64,000 bases of DNA from Micromonospora siamensis. GTDB taxonomy: Bacteria; Actinomycetota; Actinomycetes; Mycobacteriales; Micromonosporaceae. This document shows, one piece after another, positions 1-10,172 of the stretch (position 1 is its first letter; each line of letters begins with the position of its first letter). Location: positions 2,294,001 through 2,358,000 of the forward strand of contig NZ_LT607751.1 of the NCBI RefSeq assembly GCF_900090305.1. Reading direction: 5' to 3'. Under the pieces are notes generated by a model. It saw nothing but the letters and a program-made list of their open reading frames with translations, did no database searches and had not been told where the DNA came from. The position numbers were made by a program, and so were the translations under genes.

Positions 1-314
1 GCGAGCTGCACGGTGAGAAGATCGACATCATCGACTGGTCGGACGACCCGGCCACCTTCGTCGGCAACGCGCTGTCGCCGGCCAAGGCGCTGCGGGTCGA
101 GGTGGTCGACCTGGCCACCCGGACCGCCCGGGTGACCGTTCCGGATTTCCAGCTCTCGCTGGCGATCGGGCGCGAGGGGCAGAACGCCCGACTGGCCGCC
201 CGGTTGACCGGTTGGCGGATCGACATCCGGTCCGACGCCGAGCAGGCTGCGCCGGCCGCGCGGGGCGGGGCTGATCACGTCAAGGAGCCGGGCGGCGCGA
301 TCTCGGGCAGCTAG
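1..314 (+). CDS. nusA: Transcription termination/antitermination factor NusA, C-terminal part (5' end outside window)
   Basis: The reading frame is open from base 3 and ends at the TAG at 312-314. The visible 103 residues are the end of NusA: the linker [12 protein letters not shown] and then the second KH RNA-binding domain with its G-x-x-G signature (IGREGQN, near nt 165-185), followed by a short, poorly conserved tail. NusA binds RNA polymerase and nascent RNA and modulates pausing, termination and antitermination. The next gene, ylxR, starts 16 nt downstream, and nusA-ylxR-infB is the standard bacterial order. The identification is certain; only the missing N-terminus limits the description. 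Confidence 0.96.
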   Translation, partial: ELHGEKIDIIDWSDDPATFVGNALSPAKALRVEVVDLATRTARVTVPDFQLSLAIGREGQNARLAARLTGWRIDIRSDAEQAAPAARGGADHVKEPGGAISGS

Positions 315-330
315 GGGTAGACTTCCTCCG

Positions 331-642
331 GTGGTACGACGCGCGCTGCCGGAGCGCACCTGTGTGGGTTGCCGGCGTCGTGCGCCGGCCAACGAACTGC
401 TGCGGATCGTCGCGGTCGGCGACGAGGCTGGTCACAGCCTCAAACCCGATCCGACCCGCAGGCTGCCGGGTCGGGGAGCGAACATGCACCCGGATCCGGC
501 CTGCTTCGCGCAGGCGGTGCGGCGCCGCGCCTTCGGGCGGGCACTGCGCATCACCGGGATCGTCGATCACGGGGAGCTGGCGGAGCACGTTGACGCGCCA
601 ACCTCTACGTCCGGTCAGCCCGACCGGACGAGGGATCGCTAG
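331..642 (+). CDS. ylxR: YlxR (DUF448) family RNA-binding protein
   Basis: A 103-residue protein of the YlxR/DUF448 family. It carries the family signatures R-T-C-V-G-C-R near residue 9 and P-G-R-G-A near residue 46, and a basic C-terminal half (AVRRRAFGRALR). YlxR is a small nucleic-acid-binding protein encoded between nusA and infB; proposed roles include nucleoid association and RNase P modulation, so its exact job is not settled. The GTG start at 331 is supported by a -10-like TAGACT at 318-323, seven bases upstream, which suggests a leaderless transcript in addition to read-through from nusA. The frame lacks a good Shine-Dalgarno sequence. Confidence 0.93.
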   Translation: MVRRALPERTCVGCRRRAPANELLRIVAVGDEAGHSLKPDPTRRLPGRGANMHPDPACFAQAVRRRAFGRALRITGIVDHGELAEHVDAPTSTSGQPDRTRDR

Positions 643-757
643 CAAGGTAGGACGACCAACATGAGCACACGATGAAGTCCCTGAAATGACCAGGCTTCAA
701 GTGCACGAGTGAGGTCGCTGCGGGTGCTGCCCGCACGACCTCGGAGTGAGGAGTGCA
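643..757 (+). promoter_or_regulatory. infB leader with a strong hairpin and two minimal open frames
   Basis: This 115-bp leader holds a stem-loop at 711-742: seven pairs (GAGGTCG with CGACCTC), a one-base bulge, then six pairs (TGCGGG with CCCGCA) closing a five-base loop. It ends just before the GAGGAG ribosome binding site of infB. Upstream are two tiny frames, ATG at 661 (four codons) and ATG at 672 (five codons), overlapping by ATGA. No T-tract follows the hairpin, so it is not a textbook terminator. It may act on mRNA stability or translation initiation; that role is inferred. Confidence 0.5.
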
Positions 758-3757
<3,000 letters not shown>

Positions 3758-3778
3758 GCGGTGTGAAGCGGTGAGTAC

Positions 3779-3816
3779 GGCGGCGGCCGGGGCCCTGGTG
3801 GGTCCCGGCCGTCGCC
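3779..3816 (+). terminator. Terminator-like hairpin after infB
   Basis: A GC-rich inverted repeat (GGCGGCGGCCGGG at 3779-3791 pairing with CCCGGCCGTCGCC at 3804-3816, one G-T wobble) with a 12-base loop lies 22 bp after the infB stop codon and before the next gene. There is no T-run, as is common for actinobacterial intrinsic terminators. Confidence 0.6.
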
Positions 3817-3844
3817 GTCCGCGCAGGCTGCGACAATTTCCGGC

Positions 3845-4894
3845 GTGCTCAGGTACGCGCTGCTCCTCGCCCCGTCCGCCAACCGGGTCTACGCCGACGC
3901 CGCCGGCCGGCTGGCCCGCGCCGAGCTGGAGATCTTCGCCGGTTCGGGGGTGCTCGACTCAGCCCCGGTCGCCCCGGCGACGGAGCGGATCGCCGGGGTG
4001 GACTACCTGACCTTCGCCGCGACGGCGGACGGGCTCTCCACCCGGGACCTGGCCCACCTGGCGAACCTGTCGGCCGCGTACGCGCTCTTCGAGCGGGTGG
4101 GCGACGACCTGCTCCGGCCGGTGCCGCTGCACCCGCTGGCCCGGTACGACTCCGACCTGATCACCATCCCCAAGTACGCCGGCAAGACCAACGAGCAGTT
4201 CACCCGGCTGCTGCTGAACGCCACCGTGCTCGCCTCCGCCTCCGCGCCGGGGATGCTCGACCGGCAGCTGGTGGTGCTCGATCCGCTCTGCGGCCGGGGC
4301 ACCACCCTCAACCAGGCCCTGATGTACGGCTACGACGGCATCGGCGTGGAGCACGACGGCAAGGACGTCGACGCGTACGCGGCCTTCCTGCGTACCTGGC
4401 TGCGGCGCAAGCGGCTCAAGCACACCGCCGAGCTGGTGCCGGTACGCAAGGACCGCAAGCTGGTGGCCCGCCGCTTCGAGGCGGTGCTGGCGCCGTCGCG
4501 CGACGAGCACCGGGCCGGCGCCACCCAGCGGGTCACCGTGCTGCACACCGACACCACCCGGGCCCGCGAGGTGCTCCGACCCGGCTGCGCCGACGTGATC
4601 GTCACCGACGCCCCGTACGGCGTGGCGCACGGCGCGCGGACCGCCGAGCGGGGGCTGTCCCGCAGCCCGCTGGACCTGCTGACCGCCGCGGTCCCGGTCT
4701 GGCGGGCGTTGCTTCGCCCGGGCGGCGCGCTCGGCCTGTCCTGGAACACGCAGGTGACGCCGCGGGCGGCGGCCGAGGCGGTGCTGGTGGACGCGGGCCT
4801 GCGGGTGATGGACGGGCCCGGCTACCGGGACCTGGCGCACCGGGTGGACCAGGCCATCGAGCGGGACGTCCTGGTCGCCGTCGCCCCGGCCTGA
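3845..4894 (+). CDS. TRM11-like SAM-dependent methyltransferase
   Basis: A 349-residue protein with a C-terminal Rossmann methyltransferase domain. The SAM-binding motif I appears as V-V-L-D-P-L-C-G-R-G-T-T (about residues 141-152) and the catalytic motif IV as V-T-D-A-P-Y-G (about 254-260), the D/N-PP-Y type found in N-methyltransferases acting on RNA or DNA bases. This matches the TRM11/THUMP-associated group seen in actinobacteria, so a guanine-N2 tRNA or rRNA methylase is a reasonable guess, but the N-terminal 130 residues do not show an obvious THUMP domain and the substrate cannot be read from the sequence. The GTG start is preceded by a -10-like GACAAT seven bases upstream. Confidence 0.75.
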   Translation: MLRYALLLAPSANRVYADAAGRLARAELEIFAGSGVLDSAPVAPATERIAGVDYLTFAATADGLSTRDLAHLANLSAAYALFERVGDDLLRPVPLHPLARYDSDLITIPKYAGKTNEQFTRLLLNATVLASASAPGMLDRQLVVLDPLCGRGTTLNQALMYGYDGIGVEHDGKDVDAYAAFLRTWLRRKRLKHTAELVPVRKDRKLVARRFEAVLAPSRDEHRAGATQRVTVLHTDTTRAREVLRPGCADVIVTDAPYGVAHGARTAERGLSRSPLDLLTAAVPVWRALLRPGGALGLSWNTQVTPRAAAEAVLVDAGLRVMDGPGYRDLAHRVDQAIERDVLVAVAPA

Positions 4895-4955
4895 GCGGCG
4901 CCGCCGGCGGAAAACAGGTGATCGAGCCGGGTGCCGTGGCGTACCGTTTCCCGCC

Positions 4956-5249
4956 GTGTACACCGGAACCGCGCTCTTCGACCTGTTGCTGCCCGGGGAC
5001 TCCCGTTCCCTGAAGGCCAAGCGTTCCTACGTCCGCCCGATCATCGCCGCGCTGCGCCGCTTCGAGGTCTCGGTGGCCGAGACCGGCGCGCTGGACCTGA
5101 CCGGCCGGGCCGAGATCGGGGTGGCCGTGGTGGCCGCCGAGGCGTCCCACGTCCGTGAGGTGCTGGACTCGTGCGAGCGCCTGGTCGCCGGCCGGCCCGA
5201 GGCCGAACTGCTGTCGGTGCGCCGCCGCCTGCACACCGAGGAGGACTGA
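4956..5249 (+). CDS. DUF503 (YlxP-like) family protein
   Basis: A 97-residue protein of the DUF503/YlxP family: it opens M-Y-T-G-T-A-L-F-D-L-L-L-P, has the conserved S-L-K-A-K-R-S block near residue 18 and an E-I-G-V-A-V-V strand near 51. Family members form a small ferredoxin-like alpha/beta fold and are encoded between infB and rbfA in many Gram-positive bacteria; no biochemical role is established. The position here (before rbfA) follows that pattern. The GTG start has TACCGT eight bases upstream, consistent with a leaderless start. Confidence 0.9.
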   Translation: MYTGTALFDLLLPGDSRSLKAKRSYVRPIIAALRRFEVSVAETGALDLTGRAEIGVAVVAAEASHVREVLDSCERLVAGRPEAELLSVRRRLHTEED

Positions 5250-5406
5250 GCCGGCCGCCGGGAGGGTGCCCCTGCTCGCACCCCCGGCGGTGGTGCGCGA
5301 GGGGCGCGGCGGCGCGGGTAGTGTTCGAGGGGTTGGGCGGTCGGGCCCGGTGGCGTTCGCGCCGCGGCGATCCGACCGGGAGCAGAACGCCCTGGAGGTG
5401 GGGGAG

Positions 5407-5889
5407 ATGTCGGATCCGGCCAAGGTACGCCGGCACGCGGAGCGCATCCGTGAACTGGTTGCTTCGGTGGTGCGGAGCCAGATCAAGGACCCCCGGCTGG
5501 GCATGATCACGATCACCGACGCCCGGATCACCGCCGACCTGCGGGACGCCACGGTCTTCTACACGGTGCTCGGCGACGCCGCCGCCCAGGCCAGCACGGC
5601 CGCCGCGCTGGAGAGCGCGAAGGGCATGCTGCGCAGCACCGTCGGCAAGGCCCTCGGGCTGCGCCACTCGCCGACCCTGACCTTCGTCCTGGACGACGTG
5701 CAGGACCAGGTCAAGCACATCGACGACCTGCTCACGGCCGCGCGCAACGCTGACGCCGAGGTGCAGCGGCTGGCCGCCGGCGCCGCGTACGCGGGGGAGG
5801 CCCAGCCGTACCGGGTCGACGAGGACGACGACGAGGCCGACGAGGACGAGGACGAGGCCGACACCCCGCCCACCACGGACCGGCGGTGA
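5407..5889 (+). CDS. rbfA: 30S ribosome-binding factor RbfA
   Basis: A 160-residue RbfA, a KH-like protein that binds the 30S subunit near helix 1 of 16S rRNA during maturation. The opening M-S-D-P-A-K-V-R-R-H-A-E-R-I-R and the I-K-D-P-R-L-G-M-I-T-I-T-D block are typical. The start at ATG 5407 was chosen because GGTGGGGGAG lies just upstream and the homologous N-terminus begins there; the frame is open further upstream but without family similarity. The last 25 residues are a very acidic tail (D-E-D-D-D-E-A-D repeats), common in actinobacterial RbfA. The stop overlaps the GTG of the next gene by four bases, so the two are probably translationally coupled. Confidence 0.96.
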   Translation: MSDPAKVRRHAERIRELVASVVRSQIKDPRLGMITITDARITADLRDATVFYTVLGDAAAQASTAAALESAKGMLRSTVGKALGLRHSPTLTFVLDDVQDQVKHIDDLLTAARNADAEVQRLAAGAAYAGEAQPYRVDEDDDEADEDEDEADTPPTTDRR

Positions 5890-6932
5890 CCGACTCGCCG
5901 GCGTCGACAGCGGTGGCCGGCCCGGGTGAGGCCGACTGGGCGGCCGCCGTGGCGGCGGTACGCGCCCTGGACGGCGATCCCGACGCGCGGGTCCTGCTGA
6001 TCTGCCACGTCAACCCGGACGGCGACGCACTGGGCAGCATGCTCGGCTTCGGACTGGGTCTGCGCCGGCTCGGCGTACGGCACCTCCAGGCGACCTTTCC
6101 CGGTCCGCCGGAGGTGCCGGAACCGTTCCGCTGGCTGCCGGGGCTGGAGCTGCTGGTCCCGGCCGACGAGGCGTACCGGGAGCCCGACCTGGTGATCTGC
6201 TTCGACGCGGCCAGTGAGTCGCGCCTCGGGGAGCTGGCCGACCGGTTGGCCGGCCCGGGGCGGGCGCTGGTGCTCGACCACCACGGCTCGAACACCCGGT
6301 TCGGTGACGTGCAGTTGGTGGATCCGGCCGCCGCGGCCACCTCGGTGGTCGCCGAGGAGCTGCTGGCCCGGCTGGAGGTGCCGCTGGACGCGGAGATCGC
6401 GGCCTGCCTCTACGTGGCGCTCACCACGGACACCGGCTCGTTCCGCTTCGAGGCCACCACCCCCGCCGTGCACCGGCTGGCCGCGCGGCTGCTGGCCACC
6501 GGCATCCGGCCGGGCGACATCTCCCGCGAGGTCTTCGACACCCGCCCGTTCGGGGCGGTCCGGCTCTTCGGCGAGGTGCTCGGCCGGGCCCGCCTGGAAC
6601 CGGCCGCCGCGGCCGGGCACGGTCTGGTCTGGACGTACGCCACGCAGGACGACCTGGCCCGGTACGACCAGCGACCGTACGTGCTGGAGGCGCTGATCGA
6701 CTCGGTGCGCTGCACGGCCGAGGCGGACGTGGCGTGCGTGCTGAAGCAGGTCGGCGCTGCCGAGTGGGCGGTGTCGATGCGCAGCAAGGGCGCGGTGGAC
6801 GTCAGCCGGGTCGCGGTGGCGCTGGGCGGCGGTGGGCACCGGTTCGCCGCCGGGTTCACCGGTGTGGGCGACGTGGACGCCGTGGTCGGGCTGATCCGGG
6901 CCGAGCTCGACGGGGCGTTGCTGCCGGCCTGA
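5886..6932 (+). CDS. DHH-family oligoribonuclease/phosphatase (NrnA-like)
   Basis: A 348-residue DHH/DHHA1 phosphoesterase. Visible motifs: C-H-V-N-P-D-G-D-A-L-G-S (motif I, about residues 39-50), F-D-A-A (motif II), L-D-H-H-G-S-N (motif III, near 135) and the DHHA1 signature G-G-G-G-H-R-F-A-A-G-F near 316. Manganese-dependent members such as Bacillus NrnA and the mycobacterial homologue degrade nano-RNAs, pAp and in some cases cyclic dinucleotide products. The gene overlaps rbfA by GTGA, an order shared with M. tuberculosis (rbfA-nrnA-dinF). The substrate preference cannot be assigned from sequence alone. Confidence 0.9.
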   Translation: MTDSPASTAVAGPGEADWAAAVAAVRALDGDPDARVLLICHVNPDGDALGSMLGFGLGLRRLGVRHLQATFPGPPEVPEPFRWLPGLELLVPADEAYREPDLVICFDAASESRLGELADRLAGPGRALVLDHHGSNTRFGDVQLVDPAAAATSVVAEELLARLEVPLDAEIAACLYVALTTDTGSFRFEATTPAVHRLAARLLATGIRPGDISREVFDTRPFGAVRLFGEVLGRARLEPAAAAGHGLVWTYATQDDLARYDQRPYVLEALIDSVRCTAEADVACVLKQVGAAEWAVSMRSKGAVDVSRVAVALGGGGHRFAAGFTGVGDVDAVVGLIRAELDGALLPA

Positions 6933-6996
6933 TCGGGCGACGACTCCGGGGCGTGCCGGTCTTCCTGCGCTGCGTGACGGCGGGGAGAATCGTCGG

Positions 6997-7404
6997 ATGG
7001 AGCATTCCCACGAACGTTTCACCGCGGCGTCCCGGTCGTGGGACCGGCCGCTGGTCACCGTGCCCGCGCTGGTGGGCGTCGCGCTGGTGGGCGGGCAGTT
7101 GCCCTCCTTCTCCACGCCGGCCACCCTGTGGACCCTCGGTGCCGGTGCCGTACTGATCTGGCTCGGTCTGGACCGCCGGGTGTCCCGCCGGCCCGCCGCC
7201 CCGCGGCTGCCCGCCGGGGCGGGCTGGTGGCTGCTGCCGGTCGCGGTGTTCGCCCTGTTCGAGGCCGTGACGTTCGTTGCCGACGCGGGCCACGAGTTTC
7301 CGACCTTCTCCCGCCTGATGGACCCGGTGCTGGAGCATCCGACGGCCCGGTCGGCGGCCTGGCTCGCCTGGCTGGTCGCGTTCTGGGGGCTGGCGCGGCG
7401 ATGA
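6997..7404 (+). CDS. Small integral membrane protein, unknown function
   Basis: A 135-residue protein with about four hydrophobic segments (near residues 19-35, 44-58, 77-94 and 119-131) separated by short charged loops. I do not recognise the family. The ATG start has GAGAAT six bases upstream and no Shine-Dalgarno sequence, suggesting a leaderless message. The last bases overlap the ATG of the following 70-residue membrane protein (ATGA), so the two are probably made together and may interact. They sit between the nrnA-like gene and the dinF-like exporter. Confidence 0.75.
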   Translation: MEHSHERFTAASRSWDRPLVTVPALVGVALVGGQLPSFSTPATLWTLGAGAVLIWLGLDRRVSRRPAAPRLPAGAGWWLLPVAVFALFEAVTFVADAGHEFPTFSRLMDPVLEHPTARSAAWLAWLVAFWGLARR

Positions 7405-7613
7405 TGCGGGCGCTCGCCGCGGGTGGTTTCCTGCTCGCCCTGGCGCTCTTCGTGGCGCTGGCGCTGCTCGCCCGGCGGCCCGGGTCGCGGATCCCGCCGC
7501 TCGGGGTGGTGTGCGGCTGTCTCATGCGCTACGACGTAGGGCCGGTGCCGGTGGGCAGGATCGGTCTGCTCGGCTTCTGGTGGTGGGTGGGCTGGCACTT
7601 CCTGGCCCGCTGA
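7401..7613 (+). CDS. 70-residue membrane protein coupled to the preceding gene
   Basis: The protein starts M-M-R-A-L-A-A-G-G-F-L-L and has one N-terminal membrane segment (residues 5-26), a short loop with a conserved-looking C-G-C-L-M-R-Y-D-V-G-P-V-P-V-G motif and a second, tryptophan-rich hydrophobic end (GFWWWVGWHFLAR). It resembles small actinobacterial membrane proteins that I recall as DUF6186, but this naming is tentative. ATG 7401 overlaps the stop codon of the upstream gene; a second ATG follows at 7404. No function is proposed. Confidence 0.7.
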   Translation: MMRALAAGGFLLALALFVALALLARRPGSRIPPLGVVCGCLMRYDVGPVPVGRIGLLGFWWWVGWHFLAR

Positions 7614-7872
7614 GCGTGTCCAGATAGCGGGAAGCCTGGGCAGCATGTGGAACTGAACGTTAACTTGGGAATTGGCCGGCGTCCCCGTGGGGACGCAGGT
7701 CGCGGGCGGTGGCGCCACACCCGGCGTCGCCCCCCTCCAGGGTCTGACCGACCCGGGCTCACGCTGCCAGGCGAGCCGCTCCGGTGATCCCGGACCGCCC
7801 GCCCGGCGCTCAGCAGGACCGCCCGTAGGGCCGCCGCGTGCGGCGGCTCGACACCCTGGAAGGAATCACCCC
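7614..7872 (+). promoter_or_regulatory. Structured 259-bp leader of a 30-codon gene
   Basis: No gene is seen here. The segment begins with an AT-richer patch (GAACGTTAACTT near 7654) that could hold a promoter, then two perfect 8-bp hairpins with GT loops: 7679-7696 (GCGTCCCC/GGGGACGC) and 7830-7847 (GCCGCCGC/GCGGCGGC). A ribosome binding site (GGAAGGA, about 7859-7864) precedes the ATG at 7873. The long structured leader relative to the 30-codon product suggests RNA-level control or a small RNA; this is inference. Confidence 0.4.
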
Positions 7873-7965
7873 ATGGCCAGCAAGCCCACCAAGACCGAGA
7901 CCACCGACGAGGCCCGCGAGCAGATGCGGCGCGCGCTGCAGACCTCGATGGACACCCGCCAGTGA
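7873..7965 (+). CDS. 30-residue hydrophilic small protein
   Basis: A very short frame, MASKPTKTETTDEAREQMRRA followed by nine more residues, predicted to be one charged helix with no membrane segment. It is accepted as a gene because of the good ribosome binding site (GGAAGGA, about nine bases upstream), the ATG start, and a sharp change to codon use typical of the genome. I do not know a named family. It lies alone between the 70-residue membrane protein and the P-loop protein, behind a 259-bp leader. Confidence 0.55.
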   Translation: MASKPTKTETTDEAREQMRRALQTSMDTRQ

Positions 7966-8078
7966 CGCAACCGGACCGGCGGTGACGCTGCCGACCGCAC
8001 CTGGGGTCGTCAGCGCCACCGCCCGCCCGTGCCCGCCGCCGGCCGCGGTGCTGCCGCCGCCCCGGTAACCTCCGGTCG

Positions 8079-8618
8079 GTGCGACGGATCCTGATCGTCG
8101 GCAGCGCCGGCGCCGGCAAGAGCACCCTGGCCCGCGAGGTCGCCCGCCGCCTCGGCCTTCCCTTGATCCACCTCGACCGGCACTACTGGCGGGCCGGCTG
8201 GATCCCCGCCGCCGACGGCGACTTCCGCTCCGAGGTCGCCGCGCTGGCCGCCCGCCCGTGCTGGGTGATGGACGGCAACTACGGCGGCACCCTGGACCTC
8301 CGGCTGCCCCGGGCCGATCTGCTCGTCCTCTGCGACCCGCCGCGGCTGCTCTGCCTGGCCCGGGTGCTGCGCCGGCGCTGGGTCCACCGGGCGACGCCCC
8401 GGCCCGACCTCCCCGCCGGTTGCCCCGAGCGGATCGACCTGCAGTTCCTCCGGTACGTCTGGCGCTATCCCGCCCGGTCCCGCCCGCGGATCATCGCCGC
8501 GCTGGCCGCCGCCGAACCCCGCCCAGCCTTCCTGCGCCTGCGTACCCGTGCGGACATCCGCGCCTTCCTGGCCACCCTGCCGGCGGAGCCGCCGCCCGCG
8601 CGACGTCCTCGCCCCTGA
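8079..8618 (+). CDS. P-loop NTPase related to adenylate kinase / DNA topology modulation protein
   Basis: A 179-residue protein with an N-terminal Walker A motif (I-V-G-S-A-G-A-G-K-S-T, residues 6-16), H-L-D-R-H-Y-W-R near 31 and a M-D-G-N-Y-G-G-T-L-D segment near 64. These features fit the FlaR/YcgM-like group annotated as adenylate kinase or DNA topology modulation protein. The reaction is not known; a small-molecule kinase is the likely type. The GTG start is preceded by TAACCT seven bases upstream, consistent with leaderless transcription. The 3' end carries the first copy of a 43-44-bp repeat found three times around the stop codon. Confidence 0.75.
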   Translation: MRRILIVGSAGAGKSTLAREVARRLGLPLIHLDRHYWRAGWIPAADGDFRSEVAALAARPCWVMDGNYGGTLDLRLPRADLLVLCDPPRLLCLARVLRRRWVHRATPRPDLPAGCPERIDLQFLRYVWRYPARSRPRIIAALAAAEPRPAFLRLRTRADIRAFLATLPAEPPPARRPRP

Positions 8619-8717
8619 GGCCGTCGCCCGAGCCGCGACGGTGCGAGGTGGTCGCCCCTGAGGCCGTCGCCCGGGCCCTCGGCCGCACAGGGGCGTCACC
8701 CCTGAGGCCGTCGCCCG
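8609..8717 (+). repeat. Three-copy imperfect tandem repeat (period 43-44 bp)
   Basis: The 20-base core GCCCCTGAGGCCGTCGCCCG occurs at 8611-8630 and 8654-8673, and again at 8698-8717 with a single change (A for G at its first base). The period is 43-44 bp and the intervening bases are much less conserved. A degenerate fourth block may follow near 8735. The first copy covers the stop codon of the P-loop gene. The region 8619-8831 contains no gene. Confidence 0.75.
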
Positions 8718-8831
8718 CGCCGGTGGCCGCGCCCGCCCCTTCAGGCCACCACCCGGCCTCCGGCCGGCTCGCATCCGTAAGTGATGACGGGGGTTGCGGG
8801 CCTTACCTGCCGCGTGCCAGGATCAGCGGCG

Positions 8832-10160
8832 ATGAGCCAGCCCGCCACCGCCGCCACCGCGGCCGACGCCTCCCCGCGCCGGATCGCCGGGCTCGCCCTG
8901 CCCGCGCTCGTGGTGCTCGCCGCCGAGCCGCTCTACGTGCTGGTGGACACGGCCGTGGTGGGCCACCTGGGCCGGGTGCCGCTCGCCGCCCTCGCGGTCG
9001 GCGGCACGGTGCTGACCCTGATCGCCTGGCTGGGCGCGGTCGTCGCGTACGGCACCACCGGGCGGTCGGCCCGCCGGTTCGGCTCCGGCGACCGGGCCGC
9101 CGCGGTGGCCGAGGGCGTCCAGGCATCCTGGCTTGCCCTCGCACTGGGCGTGCTGGTGGCGGCCGGCATGCAGCTCGGCGGCGGGGCGCTGGCGCGTACC
9201 CTCGTCGGCGAGTCCGGCGCGGTGGCCGACGCCGCCGCGCACTGGCTGCGGATCGCGGCGCTGGGCGCCCCCGGCCTGCTGCTCGCCGCGGCCGGCAACG
9301 GCTGGCTGCGCGGCATCCAGGACACCCGCCGGCCGCTCTGGTTCGTGCTCGCGCCGAACCTGCTCTCCGCGCTGCTCTGCCCGCTGCTGGTCTATCCGGC
9401 AGGGCTCGGCCTGGTCGGCTCGGCGGTGGCCAACGCGATCGCCCAGAGCATCTCCGGCGCGCTCTTCGCCACCGCGCTGGTCCGCGAGCGGATCTCCCTG
9501 CGGCCCCGTCCGCACCTCATCCGCCAGCAACTGGTGCTCAGCCGCGACCTGCTCGTCCGCGGCGTCGCCTTCCAGGCCAGCTTCCTGTCGGCGACCGCCG
9601 TCGCGGCCCGGTTCGGCGCCGCGGCGGTCGGCGCCCACCAGGTCGCCGTGCAGCTCTGGTTCTTCACCGCGCTGGTGCTCGACGCGCTCGCCATCGCCGC
9701 CCAGTCCCTGATCGGCGCGGCGCTCGGCGCGGGCGACGACACCGGGGCCCGGGCGCTGGCCCGCCGGCTCGCGCTGATCGGTGGGGCCTGCGGCGTCGTC
9801 TTCGCCGCGCTGATCGCGGCGGGCGCCGGCGTCGTGCCCTCCTGGTTCAGTTCCGACCCGGGGGTACGCGAGCAGGCCATGGTGGCCTGGCCCTGGTTCG
9901 TGGCCCTCCAGCCGGTCGGCGGCGTGGTGTTCGCCCTCGACGGGGTGCTGATCGGCGCCGGAGACGTCCGTTACCTGCGCAACCTCACCATCGTGGCGGC
10001 GCTGGGCGGCTTCCTGCCGGCGATCTGGCTGGCCTGGGCGTTCGACCTCGGGCTGGGCGGCATCTGGGCCGGTCTGCTGCTCTTCGTGCTGCTGCGCCTG
10101 GTCGCCCTGCTGCTGCGGCTGCGCTCCGGCGGCTGGGCGGTGGTCGGCGCGGTCCGCTGA
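8832..10160 (+). CDS. MATE family efflux transporter (DinF-like)
   Basis: A 442-residue protein with about twelve membrane segments and the two-lobed MATE pattern: the first lobe begins I-A-G-L-A-L-P-A-L-V-V-L-A-A-E-P-L-Y-V-L-V-D-T-A-V-V-G, the second near residue 235 with the F-Q-A-S-F-L-S-A-T segment. It belongs to the DinF branch. MATE carriers export cationic or amphiphilic compounds in exchange for H+ or Na+; the substrate is not predictable. Placement downstream of the nrnA-like gene matches dinF in M. tuberculosis. The ATG at 8832 was chosen (CAGGAT eight bases upstream) over in-frame ATG codons from 8781 that add no family sequence. Confidence 0.9.
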   Translation: MSQPATAATAADASPRRIAGLALPALVVLAAEPLYVLVDTAVVGHLGRVPLAALAVGGTVLTLIAWLGAVVAYGTTGRSARRFGSGDRAAAVAEGVQASWLALALGVLVAAGMQLGGGALARTLVGESGAVADAAAHWLRIAALGAPGLLLAAAGNGWLRGIQDTRRPLWFVLAPNLLSALLCPLLVYPAGLGLVGSAVANAIAQSISGALFATALVRERISLRPRPHLIRQQLVLSRDLLVRGVAFQASFLSATAVAARFGAAAVGAHQVAVQLWFFTALVLDALAIAAQSLIGAALGAGDDTGARALARRLALIGGACGVVFAALIAAGAGVVPSWFSSDPGVREQAMVAWPWFVALQPVGGVVFALDGVLIGAGDVRYLRNLTIVAALGGFLPAIWLAWAFDLGLGGIWAGLLLFVLLRLVALLLRLRSGGWAVVGAVR

Positions 10161-10172
10161 GGTCAGCGCCGG

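Noticed and set aside
8609..8717. CRISPR-like repeats
   Set aside because: Only three copies, the intervals are about 23 bp and partly similar, there are no cas genes and the first copy lies inside a coding sequence.
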